64,000 nt of DNA, taken from NCBI GenBank assembly GCA_008330645.1, contig VLTN01000015.1, positions 372,001 to 436,000 of the forward strand, written 5' to 3'. Both the position numbers and the translations under genes were made by a program. Within the stretch, counting starts at the first letter, position 1; each line of letters begins with the position of its first letter. Below are positions 21,901 through 33,400 of this stretch, piece by piece. Source of the DNA: Cafeteria roenbergensis (lineage: Eukaryota; Sar; Bigyra; Bicosoecida; Cafeteriaceae). Below the pieces are notes generated by a model, which saw nothing but the letters and a program-made list of their open reading frames with translations, was not told the DNA's origin and made no database searches.

Positions 21901-23497
21901 ATGGCTGCTGGAGCCGCCAGCGACACGCTGCGATTTGATGGCCGCGTTGCCATCGTCACGGGGGCTGGGGGCGGCCTGGGGCGGTCTTACGCGATCCTGC
22001 TGGCGGAGCGGGGCGCCAAGGTGCGGATAATGTTCGGCGCCGGCGCCCCTTCCAAGGGGCAGCCAGGAATGCGCTGCGTCGAGCTGGTGAAGCGGTGGCG
22101 GCACTGGTCGGGCGCGCTGGATGTGCGTGGCCTCGGGCAAGGCGTCAGCGATTGGGTGGGTTGCGGCGCTTAAGCGGCTGTCGGATCGCAGGTGCTGGTG
22201 AACGACCTTGGCGGCTCACTCGGCGGCAAGGGAGGCAGCACACGGCCGGCGCAAGCTGTCGTTGACGAGATTACCGCGGCTGGTGGCACCGCGGCGGCCA
22301 ACTTTGATTCGGTCGAGGACGGAGCAAAAATCGTCCAGGCGGGTGAGATGTGCCCTTGCCGCCGCCGTCCTGAGCATGCCGCGAGCGAGGGCGACGGCTG
22401 CAAAGCCAGCACTGCCGACGAGCCCGCTGCGTCCTTGCTGCTGGTATCGCCTTGCCCGTGCGCAGCTGTCGACCTGTGGGGGAAGGTGGACATCCTGATC
22501 AACAACGCCGGCATCCTGCGCGACGTCAGCTTTCACAAGATGAGCGATGCCGACTGGTGAGGCGCTGGCGGCGGGGCGTCTGCCAGCGCATGTGCGCGTG
22601 TGCTGAGGGACGGACGAAGGGGGCCAGGGACCTTCGTGACTCGGGGTGAGGGACGGGCAGGGCAGAGACGCGGCCCGCGGCCGTGTCGATCGTCCCGCGC
22701 CCCCTGCTGCTGCCGCGCGCCCCGCTCTTCCCGCAGGGAGGCAGTGTACCGCGTCCACCTGCGCGGCACGTTCGCCGTGACCCGGGCAGCGTGGCCCCTC
22801 ATGCGAGAGCAGGGCTACGGCCGCGTCGTCATGGCATCGTCGGCCGCAGGCCTGTACGGCAACTTCGGCCAGGCCAACTACGGTAAGGCAGCCCGCACGT
22901 GCTCCTCGGCGGCCCCGGCCAGTGTCCACGGGTGGTGGGGACTCCCCTGCCGCTGCCCCCCCCCCGGTTGCCCCAAGTCGCGTTTCGCCCCCGAGGGCGC
23001 AGACTCGCCACCGTGCCGTGCTTTAGTTCCAACGTGCCCCACTGCGACACGCAGCTGCTATGAAGATGGCCATGGTCGGCTTGGCGAACACCCTGGCCAT
23101 CGAGGGCGCGCGCCGCAACATTGCGGTCAACGTGGTGTGCCCCGTGGCCAGCTCTCGCATGACAGAGACGGTGCTGCCGGACGAGCTGCTCAGCAGCCTG
23201 CGGGCCGACCTCGTGGCGCCCATCGTGGCCTACCTCTGCCACGAATCGTGCGCGGACAACGGCGCCGTGGTGGAGTGCGGGGGCGGCTGGGCAGGAAAGC
23301 TGCGCCGCCAGCGCGCCAAGGGCGTGTTCTTCCCCGCTGCGCAGAACCCGGGCGCCAAGGGCTTTGAGATGGAGGACGTGGCGCGCGCTTGGAAGACTAT
23401 CTGCTCGTATGAGGACGCCGACTACCCTGAGACGAACCAGGACGTCTTCGGCGTGATTATGGAGCATGTGGAGGCGGCGCGGGCCTCCAAGCTTTGA
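21901..23497 (+). CDS. Peroxisomal D-3-hydroxyacyl-CoA dehydrogenase (MFE-2/HSD17B4-type SDR)
   Basis: Five exons (21901-22020, 22192-22342, 22466-22556, 22737-22882, 23055-23497) join into 316 residues. The Rossmann fold opens with [17 protein letters not shown]. The signature [29 protein letters not shown] and [15 protein letters not shown] follow the dehydrogenase part of multifunctional enzyme 2. The catalytic Tyr and Lys (YAAMK) are created across the last splice. The protein ends in ASKL, a canonical PTS1 peroxisome signal. It should oxidise D-3-hydroxyacyl-CoA to 3-ketoacyl-CoA with NAD in peroxisomal beta-oxidation. Animal and fungal MFE-2 fuse this domain to a hydratase and, in animals, a sterol carrier domain; here it stands alone with its own signal. 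Introns 1 and 4 use GTGCGG and GTAAGG donors, unlike most in the window. Confidence 0.93.
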
Positions 23498-23685
23498 GTG
23501 AACGCGCGGGTTGTTTCCATTCGTTTGCGCGATGGCGCACAGCGCGCAGCTGGCCGTAGGAGCCGTTGCCTGGGGCTGCTCAAGCTCGCCGCCCACGCGA
23601 GCGGCTCACAACCCCGCACCGCCTCGAGCACACGTCACGTCGGCCCCTAGCAGGGCGACTCCTGAACAGCCTTGTGGCCTCGCTG

Positions 23686-26109
23686 TCAGCCGGGGCAAGA
23701 GGGCGCGCCGCCGCACCGCCGGTCCCACTCTGCGGCACCGCACACGCCAGGGGGCGACGCGGCGGCCAGCGCCGACACAAGCGTGTCCGCCTCGCAAAGC
23801 CAGCTGCCGCGGCACGCGGGGGCGGCCCACGCCCTCCGTCGCTCGTTCACAAACAGGCCCAGCTTCAGCCCCGCATCGGGGCCCTCGGCGCCGCACCGCC
23901 ACGCCTCCACCCGGAGGTTGGAGCCACCGCGCTGCCAGTCTCCCCTCGTGGTGTTGCTGGCAAGCGCGCGCAGCAAGTGCGCGAGATGGGAGCTGCTTCC
24001 CACCGAGGTCCAGAGGACGGGGCCTCGCATCGCGGTCCGGAGCACCGGCACAGGGCCGCGGGCAGGCGCTACCAGGCGCTTTGATGACCCCCTGTGGGGC
24101 ACCTCGAGCCCCCTCCGCTGCGCCAAGGCGAGCGCTTCCCCCTCAAAGACTGCAGCGGGCTGGCCAAAGGCGTCCACCAGGCGAGCCGCCCACTCCGGCC
24201 GGTCGCGGGCCAGCATCACGGCAGCACGGGGGTCGCGCACCACCGGCCGCCCGCCTCCCTCGGTGGCGCTTTGCGTCGCGTAGCCGTCCACCGTCGCAAC
24301 GGGCCCATCCCCGGCTGGCGTCTCGGCCAGGCGTTGCGCCGTGCCGTCCTCCTCCGGTGCCCCGGGCGTGTCCCCTTGCAGCACCCTGAGCACCAGGCGC
24401 TGCCCCGCTGCGGCTTGCTGCTCCAGCGACAGCCTCCGCATCCAAGGCAGCGCCTCTGCTTCTGCGATGGACGACAGCGGCGGCCCTAGCGCCGACCAGG
24501 CAGCCGAGTCCGCTGGCTCCTCCGCCGCAGGGACAGATGCCGCATTGGGCACGACGGCATCGCCGGTTGCCGCGTCAACCGTCGCCTCAGCCGAGCGGCG
24601 GCCAGTGCCGCGGCTCCCTGCCATGCCCTGCCGGCGGAGCCGCCGGGCGCTGCCACCGAGCTCGGCTGCAGCGTCCAGCGCACGCCCCAGCACCCACGCC
24701 GCCGCCGAGCAGCCAAGCGCAGCACTCGCTCCGCCCGCCTCCCGCTCAGGGCCCCGCAGCGCCTCGGCCGAGTCAGCCGCCGCCGCGGCCACGACCAACG
24801 CCCCCATGACGTCGGCATCCGCCTGGGCACCTCCGCCGGAGCTTGAGCCGGGACCCGCTGATTCCAAAAGCACATCCAGGCATGAATCTGTCGCCTCCGC
24901 CCCGGAAGAGCCGCCCAGCAGCCCGTCCGCGCGAGCGAGCGCTTCCAGCCGGCAGGCCGCTGCCACGCCGCGAGCCAGCTCCGCCTCCCTGGCAGCGCCT
25001 GACCCGTCTCCCCGGGCCGCCAGCAGCCTGTCCAGCAGCGCGTCCGCGGCCTCCTTGCCGCTGGTTCCCAGCGCTGCCGCCGTTGCCTCCGCCTCCGCCG
25101 CCGCCGCCGCGCGCCACTGCCCGCCCCTGGCTTCCCGAAAGTGCCTACAGAGCTTTCCCGCGCCATCAAAAGCGCGGTACCCGGCCGTCCTCTCACCCTC
25201 GCTGCCGAGCCCCAGAGCTGGGTCCTCGGAAGCGTGCGGGTTCGCCGCACCGCCGCCCGAGCAATAGTCCGACCTCGCCACCCCCAGCAGGAGGGGCACG
25301 CCCCCTGCGCGGTCAGGAGACGTCATGGCGCGTGCGGCCGTGGTCTCTGGGTCGGAGTCGCCTTCCTCCCAGCTGCCAGTGTCGCCAGTGACCGCTGCTG
25401 CCTCAGCGAGCTCCCGCGCCAGGCCCCCGAGCAGCCCTGATGTGAGCGCAGATGAGCTTGCAGCCGCTGCCGGCTCGTCCCCGGTCTCGACCACGACCTG
25501 CCTGCGTGAGGCAATTGCCCTTGCCAACGCCTGCCCGTGCTGCGACGCGAGCCGCTGCCCGATGTCGAACGCGTCGGCCTCCCCCAGCCCGGACAGCCTG
25601 CCTGTCAGCGGCGCCACTGCCTCTCGCAGAGCCGACAGCGAGGCCAGCATGCGCTCGCCGCCCTGCGTCAGCGAAGCGTCTGCGGGGGAATGACAAGGAG
25701 TGTGTGTTGGCGCCGGGGGGGGGGGGGGTGCGGGAGGTCGAGGGCGCTTTTGGCGGCCTTGAGCCGCGAGAGCGCTCGCCGGCACACGGGCGAGCGACCG
25801 GGCGAGCGACCGGCGGCGGCTCGTCTTGCTGCAGCGGTGGCCAAGGCGCTCACTTCTGGCCTCGAGCCCGGCGATGGTGCGCCTGAGGCGACTGAGATGC
25901 GGCGGGTAGGCCCTGCCAGCGCTCGCGACGAGCACGACGCCCTCCAGCTCGCAGCCGACCGGGCTCGCAGGCAGCTCCTCCGGCACAGGGTACGGCGCAG
26001 CGCGAGACCCGACCCAAGAAGCCGCGTGCTGCAAGTGGGGAGGTGCCACGGCTGCACTGGCCACGGAGCTCGTGAGCACTGCGCTGGCCAAGGCCCAGGC
26101 AGCGGCCAT
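23686..26109 (-). CDS. Histidine acid phosphatase (MINPP-like) pseudoenzyme
   Basis: Two exons (26109-25854, 25679-23686) give 749 residues. The ATG at 26109 opens a signal peptide (MAAAWALASAVLTSSVASA). The protein follows clade-2 histidine phosphatases such as MINPP and phytase. It starts with EGVVLVASAGRAYPPHLSRL, where active members have VVLVxRHGxRYP. Near the C terminus come GSSSHLAHLLRAL, where active members have a GH(D/A)-T-LLPLL motif, then NLRVEAW...LGLFVNERRRAW and the typical Cys-containing end SWLCEADTLVSALAAASP. The catalytic Arg-His pair and the proton-donor motif both appear lost, while the fold signature and C-terminal cysteines are kept. It may bind inositol phosphates without hydrolysing them, in the secretory pathway or outside the cell. 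The middle carries long Ala/Ser-rich insertions. The intron holds a long C tract. Confidence 0.68.
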   Translation of the reverse strand: MAAAWALASAVLTSSVASAAVAPPHLQHAASWVGSRAAPYPVPEELPASPVGCELEGVVLVASAGRAYPPHLSRLRRTIAGLEARSERLGHRCSKTSRRRSLARSLARVPASALAAQGRQKRPRPPAPPPPPAPTHTPCHSPADASLTQGGERMLASLSALREAVAPLTGRLSGLGEADAFDIGQRLASQHGQALARAIASRRQVVVETGDEPAAAASSSALTSGLLGGLARELAEAAAVTGDTGSWEEGDSDPETTAARAMTSPDRAGGVPLLLGVARSDYCSGGGAANPHASEDPALGLGSEGERTAGYRAFDGAGKLCRHFREARGGQWRAAAAAEAEATAAALGTSGKEAADALLDRLLAARGDGSGAAREAELARGVAAACRLEALARADGLLGGSSGAEATDSCLDVLLESAGPGSSSGGGAQADADVMGALVVAAAAADSAEALRGPEREAGGASAALGCSAAAWVLGRALDAAAELGGSARRLRRQGMAGSRGTGRRSAEATVDAATGDAVVPNAASVPAAEEPADSAAWSALGPPLSSIAEAEALPWMRRLSLEQQAAAGQRLVLRVLQGDTPGAPEEDGTAQRLAETPAGDGPVATVDGYATQSATEGGGRPVVRDPRAAVMLARDRPEWAARLVDAFGQPAAVFEGEALALAQRRGLEVPHRGSSKRLVAPARGPVPVLRTAMRGPVLWTSVGSSSHLAHLLRALASNTTRGDWQRGGSNLRVEAWRCGAEGPDAGLKLGLFVNERRRAWAAPACRGSWLCEADTLVSALAAASPPGVCGAAEWDRRCGGAPSCPG

Positions 26110-26944
26110 GTGCTTGGCTCGCTGTCGAGAGGCCGGCGCCAGCCCCTTCCCGAGTGCAACACGCTCCCCCTTGCGGGTCCGATCAGCGCGCGCGACTGCC
26201 GTGTGCTCGCCTGCGCCGCGAGTGGCGTGGCGGCCCGACGCTCGGATGCGTGCGACGACGCGTCCTTCCGACCCGCGCCATGGGGCCGCGTCTTTGCCCA
26301 TGGCTGGAGCCTGCCGTTTCGATGGGCGAAGTTGGCCGCCCCCGGGTCTCGTGGCCGCGGCTGTGGAGGGGGCGGCTTGCGGGCGCTGACGACTGCAGCT
26401 CTGCAGTCGGTCGAAAAACCGATCGCAAGCAAGCGCAGTTGCATCTCCCGCTGCTCGCCGCACGCTTCTCGGCCGGGAGCCCCGAGGCACGTTCCGCGTC
26501 CGCCTCGCGACCCAGCGCGCGCCGTGCGTTGCACTCTCGTCCCTGCCCTGGCCTCGAGAGCCCGGGCTGCCTCCCCACGACCCCCGGCCAGGTGAGCGAC
26601 CGCGCGTGACCACCGTGTGGCGCTGTCGGGCGCACCCACGGAGCGTGCTAGGGCTGGCCGCGAGTCGCGCGAGCCGCGACCACGGCTTGCGCCCGCCAGC
26701 AATGGGGCAACGCGCGGCTGCCTGGGTTGAATTTGACCCCGGGGACGGACGAGGAGGCGGGTGCGGGAAGGGAGCAAGGCAAAGTGCGGCTTCAAAAGCA
26801 AGATTGTGGGGTTTCGATGCAGTCGAGCGGCCGCCGTGCCGCGCCCAGCGGCGGCCGCCTCGCTCGTGGCTCGCGCGCTCGAGCTAGCTGCAAGTTGTGT
26901 TCCCTCGGCGCCTCTCGCAGGCCGCGCCCCGCCCGATCGGCTCA
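26110..26944. promoter_or_regulatory. Divergent spacer
   Basis: These 835 bases separate the starts of two genes transcribed apart. No coding signal was found. The upstream extension of the phosphatase-like frame across this stretch is open but has no signal-peptide or family support. Confidence 0.35.
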
Positions 26945-29502
26945 ATGCAGGCTGCGTCGCCTGTGACGACCGGCCCCCGAGGCAAGCGCGCTTCGTCGCG
27001 CCGGGCCCGCCTCGAAAAGCTGGAGAGGGGCTGGACGACCACGTCGGCCGACCCTTCGCGGAACAACGAGCGCACACACCCGTTCTTCCGAGCCCAGTTC
27101 GGCAAGCAGGCGCGCTCGCGGGACCGACCGGCGTTGCCCACACGCCGCTCGGATGCCAAGCTGGCCGAGGCGCCTCGCGGGGTGGACGCCACGATGCTCG
27201 CCGATGCCGCTAGGCTCTGGCGTGCTGCAGGTCCAAGCCTGGCCACGGCTGTGGCGGACAAGCTGATTGAGGACGAGGCCAAAGCGAAGGCTCCAGGCGC
27301 CAGCGCCGGAGCCGGCGCCGGCGCAGGCACCGCGGCAGAGGCTCACGCAGAGGGCAGCCTCGCAGCGGGAGACGACGACTGGATGTCGTGGGATGGCGAT
27401 GCGACGGGTGCACCTCGAGCTGAGGCGTCCGTGGGGGGAGCGGGTCGGCCTGCTGGCGTGCCCCCGCTGGCGCTCGGGACCGCACCCGCACCCCAGCCCC
27501 TCCTGAAGGACCCTGAGTTTGCGACTGCAGCAGCAGTTGTCAGCGATGTGCAGGCGGCGGCCTCTCGCGGGGGCGACGCCATCGAGGACCGCGAGGGCCT
27601 GCCCGACCCGTCGGCCAGGCCTCCCGCCGGCAAGCGCCGCGCCGCAAAGGCGCTGAAGCGGAAGCTGGTGCAGCTCCAGCAGCTCCGCGCGCTTGAGCAG
27701 ACGTGGGACTCGCGGGCCACCGTCACGCGAGCCAAGGACAACTCCAGCCTGCCCCTCAAGTGAGCCTGATCTTCGCTTCGGGGCCTGCCCCGTCCCGGCG
27801 CGTGGCAGCCGTGGTCTGCCACGCTGCCAGCAGAGGCGCCCGGTTTCGCACGACCGGCCCCCCGCCGCTCTTGCAAGCCCAACAGCTTGCGGACCGTGCT
27901 GCCGCCGAGAGCGCCGCTGCGGCTCCAAGTGCCCCGCCGCAACCTCCCCCCCCACGTGCCCCCTTTTGTTCGTGTGCGCGACCCCCCCCCCGCAGTGATC
28001 GCGAGTACTTTGACGCCCCAAAGCCGTTCGACGAGTCCACCCGCGCCATCAGCCCCCGCGCCATCGACGGCTTCGTTCGCACGGAGGACGGCAACTTCCA
28101 CCTGGCTTTCTACGCTCTCCGCAACGCTGAGAGGGCGGCGCTCACCGAGCGCCCAAAGCCCTTTGTGCGCCCCGGCACGCTGGGCCGGACCGCTCCGTCC
28201 AAGGCGCCGGCCAAGGCTGCCCGGGGCCGCGGCAAGACGCCCCGGCGCGCGCGGGGGTCCACCCATTCGCGCCCAGGATCGGCTCGCGGCTCGTCCGCGC
28301 GGAGGCCAGCATCAGCGCGGCGCTCTGGGGCAGACGCCGCCGCTGGCAGTGGCGCTGCCCCTGGTGGCCACGACGGCGTCTCGAGTCTGAGCGAACTGCC
28401 TGCGGCAGAGGGCGGCGCTGCGGCAGAGGGCGGCGCTGCGGCAGAGGGCGGCGCTGCGGCAGACGGCGGTGGCCTCCCCGCCCCCCGCCGCGCTCGGCCT
28501 GTGTCAGCGCGCAGGCCGGCGTCTGCGCGCTCGGGGGGCGCCGCCGCGGGGTCCTCCCGCCGCAGCACCAGCAAGACGGCGCCCTGGCTGGCCCAAGCGG
28601 CCTCCACGTACGCCAACGCCGACCCCACCGTCCCGGACCGGAGCCACTCCGCAAGCGGCCGCCGCCCCGCCAGCGGCCGCCGCCCCGCCAGCAGCAAGGC
28701 TCGGCCGTCCGCCTCTGGGCCCGCCGGAGTTCCCGTCTCGCCAGTGCAGCCGGAGCAGCCACGCACCGCTCGGCCGGCCGCCAGGACGGGAAGGCGAACG
28801 GTTGTCCGGCGGCCGGCTCGGCACGGCGCGGCTGCCCCCGTCACAGGGGCAAGCCAGTTCCTCCCGCCGCGGCAGGGGCCGCCTCGTCCGCGCGGGGCCA
28901 TGCTCAGTGCGGAGCTGCGGTCACCGCGCGCCCCGGCGCCGCTCGTGCGGGTGGGAGGGGGCGGCGAGGGCCGTGCGTCGGCCAGGAGTGCAGGCGGCTT
29001 CGACCAGACTGGCGCGTCCGCTCCGGGCGTCACCGGCTCTGCCCGCGACCGCGAGCTCGCCCACCCGAGCCAGCGGGGAACCGGCGTGGTCGTGGCGCTG
29101 CAGCAGGCCACGAGGCCCCGCACCGCCTCGTCGGGCCCCGCGTCCGCTGGGCGCACGGCTGCTCGGTCTGCCGGGTCCCCCTTCACCGCGTCGTCCCGGC
29201 CCGCACCCTCCCCCATCGGCGGGGCCCAGGAGTCCTTCGTCATCGCTCACGCCCGGGCGATGGCAAGGGCGTCTCCCAGGAGCCCTCCGCCCGCGGCGCT
29301 GCCTGCATTCACGGCAGCCTCGCCGAGGTCCGCTGCCCGGGTGCGCTCCCTGCACGCCAGCCAGGAGGCCGGCTGGAACACGCGACACGCGGTCTCGCCC
29401 GGCGGCCGCGACAATGCCAAGCTGCACGCCGGGGCCCGCGATTACTTTGACCGGCCGCGCACCATTGAGGCGGATGGCTCCAGCCGCCTCACACCGAGCT
29501 AG
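26945..29502 (+). CDS. Basic low-complexity protein of unknown function
   Basis: Two exons (26945-27759, 27996-29502) join in frame into 773 residues; the splice makes LPLNDREYFDAPKPF from two otherwise separate frames. The segment from DREYFDAPKPFDES to about AFYALRNAERAAL is the most conserved-looking and ends in no known domain. A related motif, ARDYFDRPR, closes the protein. Between them is a strongly basic Ser/Arg/Pro/Ala-rich region with repeats such as SARRPASAR, SGRRPA and AEGGAA. Such regions often bind microtubules or nucleic acids, but that is inference only. The intron ends in a C run directly before its CAG acceptor. The start was taken at the first ATG of the open frame, 26945. 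Confidence 0.6.
28402..28467 (+). repeat. 18-bp tandem repeat encoding AEGGAA
   Basis: About three and a half copies of an 18-base unit encode AEGGAA in a disordered part of the protein. The copies are nearly identical and keep the frame. Confidence 0.8.
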
Positions 29503-29732
29503 GCGCTCGCCCGGGCTCCCCCGATATGGCTTATTGCTGACTCCACTGACTGCCCTTCAAGAGATGTGACGGTGTCCTCGCCGGCCCCCTTGCGCGAGCG
29601 CTGCGCGCCCCACACGCGGGCTCGGGCAAACACGGCTCTGTCAGGGCAGAGCCGGCGCAACACTCGCGCAGCACAGCAATTTCCACACAGCCGCCACGAG
29701 CACTCTCGACCCCAGCTACAGTAGCCTCTGCA

Positions 29733-30134
29733 ATGGCCGCTTCCATCTCCGTTTCCATCAAGGACAACTCAACCGCAAGCGCGGCGGTGCCGCCGTCGCC
29801 GCTGCAAACCCGGCCCAAGCGAAGCCGGGCATCCGCGCCGCCCTCCAAGGAGCGCGACATCGTCAAGGCCGCCCGCGAAGTTCGGCGCATGACGAAGCGG
29901 CGCAAGGACAAGGCGTGCGTTCGGCTGTCCGACTCCGAGCAAGCGAACGCGTGGGCGCTGGACGCCGGCACCGAGAGGTTGCTGCTCCGCAAAGCCTCCT
30001 TCGCCGGCAAGAACGTCGCGCAGCGGCGCTCAATCAAGGGAGGTCGCCTCACCGTGACGCGCAAGACTATGGGCTCGCACGCCCGGAAGCGCGCGGGCCG
30101 TCATCGTGACAGGTCAGTCGCAGGAGAATTCTGA
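29733..30134 (+). CDS. Small basic protein, unknown
   Basis: An ATG at 29733 opens a 133-codon frame rich in Lys and Arg, with KERDIVKAAREVRRMTKRRK in the middle and many basic residues at the end. The composition suggests a nuclear or ribosome-associated protein, but no family was recognised. A CAG|GTCAGT donor-like site near 30110 could end the exon earlier and lead to further exons. It lies 230 bases after one plus-strand gene and 365 before the next. The opposite strand also carries an open frame here, so the coding call is moderate. Confidence 0.4.
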   Translation: MAASISVSIKDNSTASAAVPPSPLQTRPKRSRASAPPSKERDIVKAAREVRRMTKRRKDKACVRLSDSEQANAWALDAGTERLLLRKASFAGKNVAQRRSIKGGRLTVTRKTMGSHARKRAGRHRDRSVAGEF

Positions 30135-30499
30135 GTTTCGAGCAGAGCTGCGGCACCGCTTTTTCCAGTCGCTGTCCTGGCTGCGCCTCGGAGCTTGCGG
30201 CGCCGCGCCCTCGCCGACGCTCGCCGAATTTCCTGTCAACTGACGCTGGCACTGGTGACGATTGGGTTCGCTCGCCTCGCCGCCTTTGCGTCCAGACTTG
30301 TTTGGGTGTCTCGGATCGGCTGCGTGTTTGCGCTCCCTCCGCAACTGAGTTCGACTTGGTGCGCTGGGCCTGCCGTCCGCACAAGCACTGCGTTTGCGCG
30401 GCACGCGCCAGTCCCCACGCAAAGCACTTGCAAAACAGGGCGCGCCTTTCCCACCCAGGCGCTCCGCACGAATGGTCCAACCGCGGCCAGAACGCTCGG
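30135..30499. other. Spacer before the 5-phosphatase gene
   Basis: About 365 bases of somewhat lower GC contain no recognised gene and should hold the promoter of the downstream gene. Confidence 0.35.
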
Positions 30500-33400
30500 A
30501 TGACCGACGAGAGAGCGAGTCCGTTCGCCTCTGCAGGCGGTCTGACCGTGGGGGACCTCACCTGCACCGCGGCACCCCTGCAACCAGAGCTCGCGGCGAC
30601 TGCCTTTGCCCAGCGAACGGTCCACGCTCTTGGCCTGGGGGCAAGGGAGGCGCCGAGCGGCCGAGCGGGGGCCATGCCAGCCAGCGGCGCGCCTGCGCTG
30701 CGCGACGGCTTCTTGGTCAAGCGGGGCCACGTCGTGCGGTCGTGGCGCCGGCGATTCTGCAGCCTCGGTGCGTCGGAGCTGCGATACTTTCGCGCCATGG
30801 GAGAGGCCGTCCCGCGGGGCACGGTCTTCCTCGACGGAGCCAAGGTGGAGACGGAGGTGCCGAAACTCAAGGCTGGCAGGCGCGGCAACGTGTTCGCCAT
30901 CATCGAGCGCTCCGGCAAGCGGTTCCTCTTCCAGTGCCACGACGCGAACGAGCGTGCGGTGAGTCTCCTGCCTCCTTTCGCGCTGGCACACCCGCAACGC
31001 CTGTGAGCGCCGCGCCGGCGCGGCCGTTGTGGTTACAGCGAGGAAACATTCTTGGCAACAGCGTTGCGTTGCGTCTTTGCGACTGCCCTTGCTGGGCCAT
31101 TCTGCTCGCAGGCGTGGACGGCCAGCATCCAACGCAATGTTACAATGCTTGCCGGTGCCGCGGAGGCTGCGGGGGCGCGGGAGCGCGAGGCAGACGACCA
31201 GGAGGGGCGTCCGGCGTTCGCGCGAACGCAAGCGCCCGTTCACTCGAGCGCCATCAAGGCCATTCGCGTCTTCTCGGGGTCGTGGAACATGGGAGAACGG
31301 CGTGGTCCCATTGCGGCCGATGCGATGCGCGCTTGGCTCCCGGCGGGGCAAGATGTGTACGCGGCGTGCGCTCAGGAGTGCGTCGAGGTGGCGGTGTTTG
31401 TTCGCGCCGTCGCGGAGCGGCTGGGCCCGGCCTTCCTGTTGGTTCACTCTTCCGTTGGTAGTGGTGCTACCCAGCTGGGGTTTCACGGCTTCGTGGTCCT
31501 GGTGGTGGCCGTGCGCGCGTCCCTGGTGCGGGCGGGAATCGCCCGGTGTGCAGACGCTCGAGTGCGCACAGTCAACCTTGGCAAGCGCACGCCAGTGGGC
31601 CGAGCAGCCAACAAGGGCGCAGTTGGCATCACGGTCCCACTGCTGCTCCCGGACGAGTCTGGAGCGCTGACGGTGCCGTCGGCGCTGGCGTTTGCGGGCG
31701 CTCACTTGGCCGCCGACGCCAAGGGTCGCTCTCGGGTTGTGACGCGCAATGCCGACGCTGCCACCATGCTGGCTCGCCTTGGGATGGCCGTCAGTGTGCG
31801 GGCTCGCCGCCCCCATGCTGCGGCGGAGCTCAGCTCAGTGTCTTCGGACGACGACGACGACGACGAGTCGGCCGGAGACGGTCCCGCCAGACGCGCTGGC
31901 TCAGGGCGCCCCGTGGCAGCAGCACGGCCGAAGGGGAGCAGGGGGGGCGCCTTGGACGCGCCGGCGCGCACCGTCCGTTGGGCCCACGGCCCCGACGGCG
32001 GAGCGTCGGGTCCCGCGCCCGGCCTGCCGCGGGACGTCGAGGGGGCGCCACGACAGCCTGCCGTCCGGCTTTCCAGGTCGCGCGCGGCTGGCGCTTCGAG
32101 CGCAGAGGCGCTCGCGCCTCCCCGCGTGGCCCTGCGCCCCACTCGCGCGCGGTCGGTGTCCGCGGCAGTCCGCCGCGGCGGGCTCGTCGCGCGGGAAGCA
32201 GGTGGCGGGACAGCAGCTCGCTCGCCTCCCACCGCAGCCACGCCGCCGGGCTCGGGTGCCGCTGCGACCACCGCTGAAGGCCGGGCCCGCTTCGCCTCCA
32301 GCGCCGACAACTGGAAGGAGGGCCGCGGCAGGGGCAAGTCTTTCTGGGACGATGCCTCGGCTGCCGATGCACGAGTTGGGCAAGGCGGGGACGGCGGGGG
32401 CGGGGGCGCGCTGTTGTGGGCGCCAGGGAGCGAGTGGCTGGCAGGGGCTGACGGGGCCACAGCCACCCTCGCTGGGGCGCTCGAGGCGCTGCCTCAGGCG
32501 CCACTTCCGCCGTCCGCGCCGGCCGCAACCGCGGCTGCCGATGGGGTGTCGCAGGACGAGGCAATGGGCGCCGCGAGGGGCGGCCGGGCCGGGGCCAGCG
32601 CCAACGCCAGCGACGGCCACGGAAGCACGCGCAGGCACGTTGCCCGTCGGGACAGGGTGAGGCTTGCAGGGGGGGCCGCGGCGGCGGCTCCGGCGGCCTT
32701 CACCGCGCTTTCAGACTCGGCGCGCGAGGCGGTGGGGGGCGGTGAGGCCCTGCCCGCCCCTGCCACGTCCTCGGGAGAGAGTGGGGCGGCCCCGCGGCAT
32801 CTGCCGGCACCCACCGAGGGCGACGAGGAGCGCGAGGAGGAGGCCGCAGCTCGCGCAAGGGCCAGCGTTCCACCGTCCCGGTGGTACACGGTGGTGCTGG
32901 GGGACCTGAACTACCGCCTGCAGATGGCACCGGAGCAAGCGGTGAGGGAAATCGTGGCCGCGGAGCGGGCGTCCGGCCGCGGGCACTGGCTTGGGGAGCG
33001 CCCGTGGCACCGCCTGCTCGCGGTGGATCAGCTCAGGGACTGCATGGCCCGTGGGGCGGCGTTCCCGGGCTTTTCAGAGGCCGCCATCTGCTACCCGCCC
33101 ACCTATCGACGCCGGGTGGCGCGCACGCCGGCAGAAGCTGCGCTGGTGGATCGCGCGACGGGCCTGTTCGAGGACATTGCGGCCACCTCGCGCCTCTTCA
33201 GCGTTCCCATGCCGCACGAGCCCCCCGTGAAGGCGTCAAAGCTCCGCACCCCGTCCTACACGGATCGCGTCATTCTGCGTCGGCCGAGCGCGGCCAGGCC
33301 GCGGCTGCCGACTGCGCACTGGACCTCCTACCGATCCTGCGAGGCGCTTCAGGGCAGCGACCACGTGCCCGTGGGGGCGACCTTTGCGATCGACCTTGAG

